Source: Candidatus Alkanophagales archaeon
GTDB taxonomy: Archaea > Halobacteriota > Syntropharchaeia > Alkanophagales > B39-G2
Length of the DNA: 13,822 nt
Assembly: GCA_003661185.1 (NCBI GenBank)
Contig: QMVQ01000019.1
Location: 1 to 13,822 of the forward strand
Direction: 5' to 3'
Position numbers and translations under genes: made by a program. Positions 1-7,704 of the stretch are shown in pieces. Each line of letters opens with the position of its first letter. Position 1 is the first letter of the stretch. The notes under the pieces were generated by a model. That model was not told where the DNA came from. It made no database searches and saw nothing but the letters and a program-made list of their open reading frames with translations.

Positions 1-208
1 ACACAATAAGCATCTCTTAATACGATTTTGCGCTCGATGAGATGCACGAAATGCTATCGCAACCATATTTCTGAGATTCTATCTTCATTCGATGGGAATA
101 ACGCGAGCATAGTGTTGGCGGCGGTCCTCTGTCATTCTGGAGATTATTGTTATGTTTGTCATGATTTAAAGATGTTGGGCGCCCTGTGCCTTCGCAGCCA
201 CATTTAAA
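1..208. other. Left-edge stretch with no recognised gene
   Basis: This is the stretch downstream of the tldD-like stop codon. I find no tRNA-like or rRNA-like segment and no reading frame that I recognise. On the minus strand a 25-codon frame (starting at 162) and a frame open from 66 to the edge both exist, but neither has a convincing ribosome-binding site or familiar residues. The sequence around 165-210 is A/T-rich (two tttaaa tracts) and could hold the terminator of the minus-strand operon or a promoter for something outside the window. Confidence 0.4.
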
Positions 209-1546
209 TCAAACAATCCTGACCCCCGCCACTCTCACATGCGGACCTCCGCTGCAGACCGGCACCACCTGTCCTGCTTTTTCGTCGAACGTGATGTTTG
301 CGAGGGCGAAGTCATCGCCCACCACTTCGACATTACGCAGAAGTTCAAGGACGTTTCCCACGAGCGAGACCGTGCGCAATGGCTTTTTCAGCTCGCCGTC
401 CTCGACGAGGTAGCACGCCTGAGCGAGCATTTTGAAGTTTCCGTCTTTGACTGAGACGTTGCTGTCTGCGATGTTGTCGATGTAGATTCCGTGTTTCATG
501 TCCATTATTTCGTCGAAGCTGGCGTCGCCACGGTTTACGAAGGCGGTGCCCGCTCTCGGCAGCGGTATCGCGCCCGCAGGACCCCTGCCACCGCCGTTTG
601 GTGTCGTTCCGAAGCTTACGGCGGTCTCCCTGTTGTGAATAAGCTCTTTCGGCACACCTTCCTTGATTAATTCTTTTTTACGTGCGGTTACGCCCTCATC
701 GTCGTATTTGAAAAAGCAAAAGCTGTTTTCGAGCGGAGCGTCCGAAAGCGAGAAAAAAGCTGGCGCCACACGCTCACCACGCTCGAAGGCGGTGCGAAAC
801 GCCGAAAGTCCGTCCCTTACGAAATCCGCTTCGAGGAGGTGTGCCACCTTCTCTGCAATACTTCCGACGGCAGAAGGCGAGAAAACCGCCTTGAACTTAC
901 CACTGATCGGCTTCGCGGTGAGCTGAGCGACCGCCACCTTACTCATTTCTTTTATCTCTTCCAGAATTTTTTCGGCGTCGAGGTTTGCGAAGCCGCCGAC
1001 GCCGCCGAAGAGCCGGCTATGCGATGCAAGTGCCGTGTTTACAGAGACGGAAAGAAGCACGTATGGGATTCTTTGCAGAACGTCCACGCCTTCGGAGGTG
1101 ATAACATGCTTGCTCTCAACGACCTCCGCATATCTTATCGGGACGCCCCACACAAGAACGTCCTCGGCAACCGAGCTTTCCAACTGCCTGAAAAACTCTA
1201 ATTTCCTCTCAAAATCCACATCCTTCTTCCTTACCTCGTATCTCCCTTTATACCCGCCCACGAACGCCAGACGAGCGTCACCGTGTGGCAGCTTCGCAAC
1301 AGAACGTCTCGCCCGCTCCACCAAATCAAAAACTTTTTCCTCATTAGAGTGGAAAATAAGCCAGCTGCCGTTTTTCAAAGCTCTTAAGCCTATTTTATCA
1401 TCTTTGTAGGCTCTTATGTCTTGGACCTGCCCATTATAGAACTTCAGGCTAAAAACTTCCTGCTTCTGCAGTCTTATTTCCACATAATCCGCTTTTACCC
1501 GCGTAATCGCATCGTGAAGGTTTTCTTCCAACAAGTCCCCTACCAT
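209..1546 (-). CDS. TldD/PmbA-family protein with degenerate metal motif
   Basis: A 445-residue member of the TldD/PmbA (TldE) family, cytosolic proteins that work as TldD-TldE heterodimers and degrade unfolded or leader peptides; TldD carries the zinc site (HExxxH). The family is recognised from the N-terminal domain (residues 1-120), the central segment ending [11 protein letters not shown] (about 318-328) and the C-terminal domain with [12 protein letters not shown] (353-364). Where TldD normally has HEAxGH, this protein has AEKVAH (231-236): the glutamate and second histidine remain but the first histidine is alanine. It may therefore be the TldE-like partner or an inactive or altered protease; no second family member is visible here. 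The start codon overlaps the end of ndk by 7 nt, so the two are probably co-translated. I am sure of the family but not of the activity. Confidence 0.85.
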   Translation of the reverse strand: MVGDLLEENLHDAITRVKADYVEIRLQKQEVFSLKFYNGQVQDIRAYKDDKIGLRALKNGSWLIFHSNEEKVFDLVERARRSVAKLPHGDARLAFVGGYKGRYEVRKKDVDFERKLEFFRQLESSVAEDVLVWGVPIRYAEVVESKHVITSEGVDVLQRIPYVLLSVSVNTALASHSRLFGGVGGFANLDAEKILEEIKEMSKVAVAQLTAKPISGKFKAVFSPSAVGSIAEKVAHLLEADFVRDGLSAFRTAFERGERVAPAFFSLSDAPLENSFCFFKYDDEGVTARKKELIKEGVPKELIHNRETAVSFGTTPNGGGRGPAGAIPLPRAGTAFVNRGDASFDEIMDMKHGIYIDNIADSNVSVKDGNFKMLAQACYLVEDGELKKPLRTVSLVGNVLELLRNVEVVGDDFALANITFDEKAGQVVPVCSGGPHVRVAGVRIV

Positions 1547-1983
1547 TCTACAAATTCGTCCTCGCTGAAATGTATAGCTATTTCTCGCTTTGCGGTAGCG
1601 GGGGAGTCCGCCGCATGTATCACGTTTCTCTGGATGTCAATCCCGAAATCTGCTCGTATGGTTCCGGGTGCCGCCTTTTTCGGGTCCGTTGTCCCTGCCA
1701 TCTCTCTTGCGACTCTGACGGCATCCTCGCCCTCCACGACGAACGGCACGACGGGTCCTGAGGTGATGTGGGCGACGAGGGGTTCGAAGAAATCCTTGCC
1801 CCGGTGTTCCGCATAGTGTTTCTCTGCAAGCTCCTTGCTGAGTTTCGTGAGCTTCAGCGCCACGATTTTGAAGCCACGCCGCTCAAACCTCGAAATTATC
1901 TCGCCGACGAGCCCCCGCTCCACCCCCTCGGGCTTTATCATCAAAAATGTGCGCTCCCTCGGCAATCTCAAACCCCCTCTCAC
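1540..1983 (-). CDS. ndk: Nucleoside diphosphate kinase
   Basis: Transfers the gamma phosphate from ATP to nucleoside diphosphates through a phosphohistidine, keeping NTP and dNTP pools balanced in the cytosol. Diagnostic residues are the N-terminal MIKPEGV strand (15-21), the RGLVGEII helix and the active-site NVIHAADS with catalytic His123. The length (147 aa) is normal for the family. The outer start given here is a GTG. An internal TTG at 1965 (giving MPRERTFLM) has a G-rich tract 6 nt upstream and would match the usual archaeal N-terminus better, so the first six residues are doubtful. It lies 44 nt after rpl24e, a neighbourhood (L7Ae-S28e-L24e-NDK) that is conserved in many archaea, where it is often followed by the initiation factor aIF5B. 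Here a tldD-like gene follows instead. Confidence 0.95.
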   Translation of the reverse strand: MRGGLRLPRERTFLMIKPEGVERGLVGEIISRFERRGFKIVALKLTKLSKELAEKHYAEHRGKDFFEPLVAHITSGPVVPFVVEGEDAVRVAREMAGTTDPKKAAPGTIRADFGIDIQRNVIHAADSPATAKREIAIHFSEDEFVEW

Positions 1984-2027
1984 TCAACGCGCTATATCCC
2001 GATTGCCCAACCACCGCTCGCCCGCGC

Positions 2028-2198
2028 TCAGCTCTTCGCCGCCTTCCTCGCCCACTTCACTTTTCTCGCCTTTCTTCGCAGCTTTATCTGATTCTTCTCG
2101 CATTTTGAGGAACAGAAGTAGAAAACGGTGCCGTCGTTCCTCACAAACATCTTGCCGGTGCCCGGCTCGATTTCCCGCTTGCAGAACGAGCACCTCAT
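2028..2198 (-). CDS. rpl24e: Ribosomal protein L24e
   Basis: A 56-residue zinc-ribbon protein of the large ribosomal subunit. I translated it directly from the minus strand: it opens [20 protein letters not shown] and continues with [11 protein letters not shown]. The four zinc ligands are Cys3, Cys6, Cys29 and Cys33. The C-terminus is strongly basic ([14 protein letters not shown]), as expected for rRNA binding. The ATG lies 5 nt after the rps28e stop codon, and a GGTGAG sequence overlapping that stop can serve as ribosome-binding site. Other frames open across this locus are shadows. The gene is short enough to be lost in routine gene calling. Confidence 0.93.
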   Translation of the reverse strand: MRCSFCKREIEPGTGKMFVRNDGTVFYFCSSKCEKNQIKLRRKARKVKWARKAAKS

Positions 2199-2203
2199 CG
2201 GAC

Positions 2204-2413
2204 TCACCGTGCCGTGAGCTTTCTTGCCTCCCTTGCGGTTTCTCGGAGCACGATGATGTCGCCGACACGCACAGGTCCTAGGCAGTTTCTCGTTATTATC
2301 CGCCCTTTGTTCCGCCCCTCTAGGATTTTACACTTTACTTGGGTCACCTCGCCGTGCATGCCCGTCCTACCCACGACCTCTATAACCTCCGCAGGCGTCG
2401 CTTCCTCCGACAT
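2204..2413 (-). CDS. rps28e: Ribosomal protein S28e
   Basis: A 69-residue small-subunit protein of the archaeal/eukaryotic type with an OB-like fold, located near the mRNA exit site. The sequence opens [18 protein letters not shown] and contains the family core [13 protein letters not shown] and the near-invariant C-terminal block [18 protein letters not shown] followed by RKL. I place the start at 2413 because a strong GGAGG lies 9 nt upstream, just after the rpl7ae stop codon. The same frame stays open further upstream to 2599, but that extension is antisense-like, arginine-rich and overlaps rpl7ae. The gene sits between rpl7ae (14-nt gap) and rpl24e (5-nt gap). Confidence 0.95.
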   Translation of the reverse strand: MSEEATPAEVIEVVGRTGMHGEVTQVKCKILEGRNKGRIITRNCLGPVRVGDIIVLRETAREARKLTAR

Positions 2414-2427
2414 CCTTTCTTTCCTCC

Positions 2428-2802
2428 TTACTCTTTGCTCTTTATCTTCTTCAGCTCTTCGGCGATTTCTTTCACGACGGTTTCTGCGCTTCCGGGGTCG
2501 ACGATAGCAGCCGCCGCCGCACTCACATCGATGCCGCACGCCGCACCCAGCGCCTTCTTGCTCTTCACGTAAATGTAGGGCGTGGCTTTCTCCTCGCACA
2601 GCGGCGGCAGGTGCGCAACCACTTCCTCGGGCTCCACGTCCTCACTAATATACACGAACTTTGCAAGCCCCCGCTCTACGGTTTTCGTCGTCTCGTTCGT
2701 TCCCTTTTTTATGCTTCCCGTGTCTCTCGCCGTCTGCAAAGCTTCGAGCGCCTTCTTCTCAAGCTCCGCAGGCACCTCAAACTTCACGAACATCTTCGCC
2801 AT
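2428..2802 (-). CDS. rpl7ae: Ribosomal protein L7Ae (kink-turn binder)
   Basis: L7Ae binds kink-turns in 23S rRNA and is also a core protein of archaeal box C/D and H/ACA sRNPs and of RNase P. The family is plain from [20 protein letters not shown] (the RNA-binding turn and first core strand), [17 protein letters not shown] and the later [12 protein letters not shown] segment. The chosen start gives MAKMFVKF, 124 aa. An ATG two codons upstream (2808) is also possible, but the G-run serving as ribosome-binding site directly abuts it, whereas it is about 6 nt from the start chosen here. The gene begins a few nucleotides after the cdc6 stop and ends 14 nt before rps28e, so it is inside one transcription unit. 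Confidence 0.95.
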   Translation of the reverse strand: MAKMFVKFEVPAELEKKALEALQTARDTGSIKKGTNETTKTVERGLAKFVYISEDVEPEEVVAHLPPLCEEKATPYIYVKSKKALGAACGIDVSAAAAAIVDPGSAETVVKEIAEELKKIKSKE

Positions 2803-2813
2803 TTTCATCCCCC

Positions 2814-4031
2814 CTAAAGGGTCATCTGCACCTTCAACCTCACTCCCGCGAGCGCGCTCAGCTTGTAGTCCTCAAAGAGCACGGATTTTACTATGGCGGA
2901 AGGCACACTCAACGATATTTCTCTCGTCCGTCCATACCTACCTTTGCTTATGACCACCGCATTTATCAAGCCCAGCGCATCGAGCTCTGAAATGAGGTCC
3001 GTTATTCTTCTCTGCGTCAGCACGTCAATCCCAGCGTATCTACTTAATTTACGATACATGTTATAAACCTCGCCAGTGCTGAAGCGTCTCTTTCGGCGCT
3101 CGGCATCCAGGAGTAAAATGCTGCTGAGCACGAGCTTCGACTGTAAAGGCAGCGTCCTCACGACCTCGGCGACCCTGTCCGCCTCTATTTTGTTTTTTGC
3201 CATTTTCACGTGCTCGCCTCTGACTCTTGGCGAGTTCTGGCGTTCTGCCAGCTCGCCAGCCACCCTCAGAAGGTCGAGCGCTCTGCGGGCGTCCCCGTGC
3301 TCTTGGGCGGCAAACGCCGCACACAACGGAATCACGTCCTCCTCAAGGACGCCTTCCTTGAAAGCGACCTTGGCGCGCTGCTCCAAAATATCATAAAGCT
3401 GCACGGCGTTATACGGCGGGAATACTATTTCCTCCTGCCCCAACGACGATTTAACTCTGGGGTCAAGGCGTTCTGTGAAGGTGAGGTCGTTGGAAATGCC
3501 TATTATGCTTATTCTTGCGTTTTTGAGCTCGGAATTTATTCTTGAGAGCGTGTAGAGGGCTTCGTCGCCCTTTGAGACGAGCTTGTCCACCTCGTCGAGG
3601 ATGATGACGGCGCAGCCGCCCTCGGCGTCGAGGGCGTTTTTGAACTCTTGATACACATGGTCAGTGGGCCACCCTGTCATCGGCACACTCTTGCTGAGCT
3701 GTCTTGCGACAGCGGCAAAGACCCGGTATTGCGTGTCTATTATCTCGCAGTTCAAGTAAAACAGCATGCACCGACTCCCGACTTTACAAGCGGCGTCCTT
3801 AAGCTCCCGCTCGACGTATCTGACAGTTGCCGTCTTCCCGGTTCCTGTCTTCCCGTAAACCACAATGTTAGAAGGAGTTTCCCCTCTTAACGCCGGGGCG
3901 AGGGCGCAGGCTAAGCTCTCTATCTGCTCGCCTCTATGTGGAAGCTGTCCGGGCACGTAGCTCGGACGCAGGACATCCTTATTTTCGAAAATTTTACTTT
4001 CTTCAAGCAGGTCTTCGAAGATGTTGCCCAC
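2814..4031 (-). CDS. cdc6: Orc1/Cdc6-type replication initiator
   Basis: A 405-residue archaeal initiator, which binds origin DNA and helps load the MCM helicase. The AAA+ domain has Walker A GKTGTGKT (60-67), Walker B ILDEVDK (144-150), sensor 1 around GISND (178-182) and sensor 2 at GDARRAL (246-252). The initiator-specific helix is in the segment [15 protein letters not shown]. Residues from about 290 form the C-terminal winged-helix domain. The start is GTG: a GGGGAGG tract lies 5 nt upstream, which decides the start. The gene is the first of a minus-strand run that continues directly into rpl7ae (5-11 nt, depending on its start) and the other ribosomal protein genes. The coupling of an initiator gene to translation genes may link replication to growth, but that is inference. 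Length is normal for the family. Confidence 0.95.
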   Translation of the reverse strand: MGNIFEDLLEESKIFENKDVLRPSYVPGQLPHRGEQIESLACALAPALRGETPSNIVVYGKTGTGKTATVRYVERELKDAACKVGSRCMLFYLNCEIIDTQYRVFAAVARQLSKSVPMTGWPTDHVYQEFKNALDAEGGCAVIILDEVDKLVSKGDEALYTLSRINSELKNARISIIGISNDLTFTERLDPRVKSSLGQEEIVFPPYNAVQLYDILEQRAKVAFKEGVLEEDVIPLCAAFAAQEHGDARRALDLLRVAGELAERQNSPRVRGEHVKMAKNKIEADRVAEVVRTLPLQSKLVLSSILLLDAERRKRRFSTGEVYNMYRKLSRYAGIDVLTQRRITDLISELDALGLINAVVISKGRYGRTREISLSVPSAIVKSVLFEDYKLSALAGVRLKVQMTL

Positions 4032-4129
4032 GGCTTCCTCCCCGCCCCTTCAAACCTCAACTGTGTAGTTCGAGGGTATAGGTTTAATAATCTTTTGGTA
4101 TTTTTAACCTTTGCTCAAACCGCTTGGGT
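4032..4129 (-). promoter_or_regulatory. Promoter and leader of the cdc6-ribosomal operon
   Basis: An A/T-rich gap between pus10 and cdc6. On the minus strand TTAAAAATA (4107-4099) is the best TATA box; transcription would start near 4077, giving a leader of about 45 nt that contains the hairpin at 4055-4075 and the GGGGAGG ribosome-binding site at 4037-4043. A second A/T tract at 4082-4091 is an alternative TATA box. I found no origin recognition box (TTCCA...TGGAAA type) here. Confidence 0.45.
4055..4075 (-). repeat. Hairpin in the cdc6 leader
   Basis: An inverted repeat: CCTC-AACT on one side and AGTT-GAGG on the other, separated by ACAC, with one bulged G. It falls at the predicted 5' end of the cdc6 mRNA, just before the ribosome-binding site. 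It could stabilise the message or be a regulator site; with 8 pairs and a bulge, chance is not excluded. Confidence 0.4.
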
Positions 4130-5416
4130 TTAGTCGTCGCCGCTCGACGCCAGCTCGAACTCGACGTCGAGGACGTCAAGCTCGAAAACCTCGGCGGTGA
4201 CACCAAGAAGCTCGCTGAGGCTCGGTTTGGTTCTACCCTCGTCGCCGGAGACGAGCTCTTTGACGTAGAGCCCACTCTCGCACTTTATTTCCACGACGGG
4301 GTGCTTGCCGAATTCTATAAGGCAAATGTCATAAACTTCTCGTTCCCTGACAATGTCGGCACGGCGGTGCACGACCCTCCGTGGTGTTCTCTGCCGTATC
4401 ACGCCTTTCAGCCCTTCTAGGGCTGCTCTGAGGTGCTTCTCCTCGACCTTTGCACCGAGCCGCAGCTTGAACCTGTAAGTCTTAGCGGCTTTCACGTTCT
4501 TTACAATCTCGACGGCGTCCTTCGTGACGTAGCGCAAGCCGAAAACCTCGACCTTGCCACCGCTGCTTTCCTTGATTTTCTCTTCAAGCCGCTGCAGGTT
4601 CACGGTTCGCCGCCGAGGAGCGACCACTTCGGCAACGAACGGACGCCCCCGCCCCAGCATCCGAGCGTCAATGTCCTCACGCCCGCAGCCGTGGAGTATC
4701 ATATCCTCAGCCTCGAACTCCTCGACGACCGGCGCCTTTATGAGCTCCTCGACGGACTCCGGATACATCTTGCCCGTGAAGTTGCAGCGTTCGCAGCCCG
4801 CACCTCTGCAAGAGCGGCACAGCCACCTCGTTTGTGGCATCCCACGAACGAGCTTCCGGTAGCGTCCGTAGATAAAGACGGGACGCACCTGAAGCTCCAC
4901 GGCTTCTCGATTCAAGTCAATAAGGATGAGGATGTCTGGCGTTTGGAAGTCAACACGCTTGTTCAGCAAGCGTTGTAGGATTTTCCCAACCTCCCTGTTG
5001 AACTCCGACTTCAGCGGCTCGGCATATGCAGCCCCTGTGAGCTCCCAGAGCATCTCTTCGTTCTCGGCGAGCAGCCCGCTCATCCTCGTGCCAACGAGGA
5101 ACGTCTTGAACTCATAATCCCGCAGTGCCGCCACTGCCCGCCATGCCCACGCTTCGACATGCTCGAAAAGCCCGTTGCAGACCCAGCATTTTTCAGAGAC
5201 CTCCGCTTCCAAGAGTTCCTGCTCTTTGAGCTTTTCTTTTATGAAATGCCCCCGTTCTCGGTTCGTCATTCCGGTGGAAACCCGGGCGAACTGCCTCCCT
5301 AAGCAGTTATCGCAGACGTAACCCTCACTAAGTATCCGCCTCGCCATATCGAGAACCTCTTCATCGGCAAGCTCCGCCGCCGTCATCTCCTTTTTCTTAT
5401 CAGCTTGCGTCGTCAT
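4130..5416 (-). CDS. pus10: tRNA pseudouridine synthase Pus10
   Basis: A 428-residue archaeal Pus10, which makes pseudouridine 55 (and in many archaea 54) in the T-loop of tRNAs. The N-terminal THUMP-like accessory part has CDNC (35-38) and CWVC (77-80), and a second cysteine cluster CRSC...CERC lies at 200-211. The catalytic block is GREDIDARMLGRGRPF (245-260), with the active-site aspartate among Asp248/Asp250. The C-terminal half carries the conserved RTPRRVVHRRAD and SGLYVKELVSGDEGRT segments, close to the family signature. The ATG overlaps the apgM stop codon in an ATGA arrangement, so translation is probably coupled to the gene upstream. The length is normal. I see no defect. Confidence 0.95.
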   Translation of the reverse strand: MTTQADKKKEMTAAELADEEVLDMARRILSEGYVCDNCLGRQFARVSTGMTNRERGHFIKEKLKEQELLEAEVSEKCWVCNGLFEHVEAWAWRAVAALRDYEFKTFLVGTRMSGLLAENEEMLWELTGAAYAEPLKSEFNREVGKILQRLLNKRVDFQTPDILILIDLNREAVELQVRPVFIYGRYRKLVRGMPQTRWLCRSCRGAGCERCNFTGKMYPESVEELIKAPVVEEFEAEDMILHGCGREDIDARMLGRGRPFVAEVVAPRRRTVNLQRLEEKIKESSGGKVEVFGLRYVTKDAVEIVKNVKAAKTYRFKLRLGAKVEEKHLRAALEGLKGVIRQRTPRRVVHRRADIVREREVYDICLIEFGKHPVVEIKCESGLYVKELVSGDEGRTKPSLSELLGVTAEVFELDVLDVEFELASSGDD

Positions 5417-6603
5417 AGCCCCTCGTTAATAAGCACCTTCATAAGTTTTTCAACAGGAATCTCCCCTAGCGCTCCATTTCGGGCTGAAAATTCGTCAAAG
5501 TTCTTCACGGCGTCGCTCTTGCCGCCGCTCGGAAGTTCTGCGATGGCAAAGGGCACAGGCTCTCTCGTGTGCGTCCGCACCGAAACCGGCGTGTAATGAT
5601 CGGGCATCAGCAAGATTCGGGCGGTACCGAGATTTGGCAAGCCTGCGAGGACGTTGCCGACCACCTTCTCGTCGAAATTCTCAATCGCCACGATTTTAGC
5701 GGCGACGTCGCCCTCGTGGGCGGCTTCGTCGGGCGCTTCCACATGCACAAGCACGAAATCCCTACGCTGAAGACTTCTAAGGGCGTATTCTGCCTTTCCC
5801 TCATAATTCGTGTCGAGGTAGCCTGTGACCCCGGGCACCTCAACGACGTCAAGCCCCAAGGCTCGCCCGATGCCCCTAATCAGGTCCACCGCCGAAATCA
5901 CCGAACCACTGACGCCATATTTCTCCTCAAAGCTCGGAAGCTCAGGCCTCACGCCCCCACCCCAAAGCCATATCATGTTCGCCTTTCTCTTCCCATGTCT
6001 TTCCCTCTTCTTGTTTACTTCGTGTGCCTCAAGTATTTCCTTGGACTTCAAGATAAGTTGCTTGAGCATTTCGTCCTCAGGCAGGTGCGCGTGGAAGTTC
6101 TCGCCGAGCATGTCATGCGGCGGCGTGCACTTCGGAACTTTTCCGTTAAACGCATCCCGCCGCGCGACGAAGATGTGCCTGTAGCTGACGCCTGCATGTA
6201 TTTCAACGTCAGGAAGCCTCTCGTTAAGCTCCTCAATCAACATTCTTGCCTCTTCACTTGAGATGTGTCCGGCGCTGTAATCCACGAGCCTCTCGCCACT
6301 CACGGTTACGAGGTTGCATCTAAAAGCAATATCTCCGCTCTTTAGCTCCACGCCTCTACCGAGGGCTTCTAACGGACCTCTCCCGGTGTAGTATTTTTGG
6401 GGGTCGTAGCCCAGTATGGAGAGGATGGCGATGTCGCTGCCCGCCGGCATCTCGTCAGGGATCGTTTTCGTGACGCCACAACGCCCCGTCGCCGCTACGA
6501 AGTCCATATTTGGCGTATTCGCCGCTTGGAGTACAGTCTTGTTGCCAAGGTCGGCGAGGGGGTAATCCGCCATGCCGTCGCCTATTAAAGTGATGTATTT
6601 CAT
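5413..6603 (-). CDS. apgM: Archaeal-type cofactor-independent phosphoglycerate mutase
   Basis: Interconverts 3- and 2-phosphoglycerate in glycolysis and gluconeogenesis; belongs to the alkaline phosphatase superfamily and needs divalent metal. The protein opens [15 protein letters not shown] with metal ligand Asp9, carries the nucleophile serine in MPAGSDIA (Ser56), and the second metal site in [12 protein letters not shown] and LMPDHYTP with the following TH. From MKYI it is 396 aa, the usual size. The frame is open upstream to 6744, but that extension lies antiparallel in frame to nothing real: it runs through the end of isrB in another frame and is not part of the protein. The RE hairpin of an IS element ends 8 nt before the start codon, so the native leader and promoter have been moved about 1.35 kb away. 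No good ribosome-binding site remains directly upstream. Confidence 0.95.
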   Translation of the reverse strand: MKYITLIGDGMADYPLADLGNKTVLQAANTPNMDFVAATGRCGVTKTIPDEMPAGSDIAILSILGYDPQKYYTGRGPLEALGRGVELKSGDIAFRCNLVTVSGERLVDYSAGHISSEEARMLIEELNERLPDVEIHAGVSYRHIFVARRDAFNGKVPKCTPPHDMLGENFHAHLPEDEMLKQLILKSKEILEAHEVNKKRERHGKRKANMIWLWGGGVRPELPSFEEKYGVSGSVISAVDLIRGIGRALGLDVVEVPGVTGYLDTNYEGKAEYALRSLQRRDFVLVHVEAPDEAAHEGDVAAKIVAIENFDEKVVGNVLAGLPNLGTARILLMPDHYTPVSVRTHTREPVPFAIAELPSGGKSDAVKNFDEFSARNGALGEIPVEKLMKVLINEGL

Positions 6604-6611
6604 AGAAAATA

Positions 6612-6654
6612 GGCGAAGGAGACACACCTTCTTTAAAGGTGTGAGGAATTCGCC
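6612..6654 (-). repeat. Right-end hairpin of the IS element
   Basis: A perfect 8-bp stem, CACACCTT (6623-6630) with AAGGTGTG (6636-6643) around a 5-nt loop, and an outer stem GGCGAA (6612-6617) with TTCGCC (6649-6654). The isrB stop codon (6633-6635) lies in the loop. The outer arm ends 8 nt before the apgM ATG. Such subterminal imperfect hairpins are what HUH transposases of the IS200/IS605 group recognise. Confidence 0.6.
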
Positions 6655-7691
6655 CTTCTCACCTCCTTGCTCTTTAACAATAATCTCGTGTTCCTCTCTA
6701 ATAACCTTACTTTCGACACCGCAAACTGCCCCAGCCGCCTCCACTCAAAATCCGATACCGATATCAAATTCCTCGTATAGCCCGACACCCAGCCTCTTAC
6801 TGTCCGTTCCCCCTGTGTCGCCTCCACATAATCTCCCTTTCTAAATATGTAAGGTGTTGTCGTCCCTCCATACAGCTTCCTTACTCCGCCTTTTGATGGC
6901 TGCTCCGCATGTAACATCCTTCTTGAATACTTCGGCTTCCTTACCACGTCAAAATGAAATGGCGTCATCTCTGTGTCTTCCAATACTAAGGAGCATAACG
7001 CTATCGCATCGCTCACATGCGCCTCCGGCGCCCTTTCCTCCTTCCTATCGCTCTTCCTCAGCCCCAGCTCCTTCCGCCTTCTCGCCGTCTCCCAGCCTCT
7101 GAACCGCTTCACCGCCGCTATTTTCTCCAACTCCGATAGCAGCCAGCTCTTCCCTACCTCCACCTGCGAGAAGTATTTACCATTTCTTTTCTTTCTGTGG
7201 TCGTAAGCCACATCCTCCACCGCTATCTCGCTTATCGGATACGTCTTCGCCAGCTCTTTCACCACCCTCAGCTCCATCTGCTTCCTCGCCAATATTGAAG
7301 GCGCTATCTTGTGCCCCACACGGTTGAGAAAGCGACACTCTCGCCTCCTCCTCTTTCGATACCTCCTGTTCCTCCTCCGCTCCCGCCGCTTTTCCATTCG
7401 CTTTTTGATCCAGTCGGGCAATTCGAGATTAAAACCACATAATATCGCCTTCTTTGACGCCACTGCCACCCCTGTGTATTTGCTTCCAGGGTCTATTCCC
7501 ACCGCTATCGGCTGCTTCTCCCTTCCCGACGGCTCCTCTACTAATTTAACGGCAAATATACCTAATTTCGTCCTTATTGGCTTTGCTTTTCCTCCTTTTA
7601 TCCATCTTCTTGCCCTTGATGCTTTGGTGGGCATCAATGGCTCGCCATCCGGTGCCAATACGGGAACACGTGGATTTGAGATAATCCTCAC
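6633..7691 (-). CDS. isrB: IsrB-like RNA-guided nickase (RuvC, no HNH)
   Basis: A 352-residue protein of the IscB/IsrB family, ancestors of Cas9 that use an omega RNA to find DNA. Residue numbers count from the GTG at 7691. An N-terminal PLMP-type domain opens with VPVLAPDGEPLMPTKASRAR (PLMP at 18-21). RuvC-I is VGIDPGSKYTGVAV (Asp67), followed by an arginine-rich bridge helix (about 101-122). RuvC-II is IAVEDVAYDH (Glu159) and RuvC-III is AHVSDAIAL (Asp228). All catalytic acids are present. Between RuvC-II and RuvC-III there are only about 65 residues with no HNH motif, which makes it IsrB-like rather than IscB. The C-terminal part (KGDYVEA..., GYTRNLISV) fits the TAM-interacting domain. By family it should nick one strand of guide-matched DNA. 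The frame is open upstream to 7799, but that part is the omega RNA. Family assignment is strong, activity untested. Confidence 0.85.
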   Translation of the reverse strand: MRIISNPRVPVLAPDGEPLMPTKASRARRWIKGGKAKPIRTKLGIFAVKLVEEPSGREKQPIAVGIDPGSKYTGVAVASKKAILCGFNLELPDWIKKRMEKRRERRRNRRYRKRRRRECRFLNRVGHKIAPSILARKQMELRVVKELAKTYPISEIAVEDVAYDHRKKRNGKYFSQVEVGKSWLLSELEKIAAVKRFRGWETARRRKELGLRKSDRKEERAPEAHVSDAIALCSLVLEDTEMTPFHFDVVRKPKYSRRMLHAEQPSKGGVRKLYGGTTTPYIFRKGDYVEATQGERTVRGWVSGYTRNLISVSDFEWRRLGQFAVSKVRLLERNTRLLLKSKEVRRANSSHL

Positions 7692-7704
7692 CGCCTCCGG
7701 TGAG
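7687..7704 (-). promoter_or_regulatory. Start-site hairpin of isrB
   Basis: On the minus strand CTCACC (7704-7699) pairs with GGTGAG (7692-7687) around the loop GGAGGC. The loop is a perfect ribosome-binding core and the GTG start (7691-7689) is in the 3' arm. The spacing from GGAGG to this GTG is only 2 nt, so initiation may be weak or use the ATT codon two codons downstream. It is the last stem of the omega RNA region, so RNA folding and isrB translation are probably in competition. Confidence 0.5.

Noticed and set aside
1..162. Minus-strand short frames at the left edge (25 codons from 162; open frame 66 to 1)
   Set aside because: Too short, no ribosome-binding site and no recognisable residues; the edge prevents a decision.
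1984..2268. 94-codon frame covering rpl24e on the same strand
   Set aside because: It is out of frame with L24e, whose zinc-ribbon translation is unmistakable; the longer frame has no recognisable content.
4032..4129. Replication origin next to cdc6
   Set aside because: Archaeal origins often lie here, but I see no origin recognition boxes and the gap is only 98 nt with a promoter-like content.
6604..6744. 47-residue N-terminal extension of apgM into isrB
   Set aside because: Family members begin MKYI-like at GDGMAD minus 8; the extension is isrB in another frame and the right-end hairpin.
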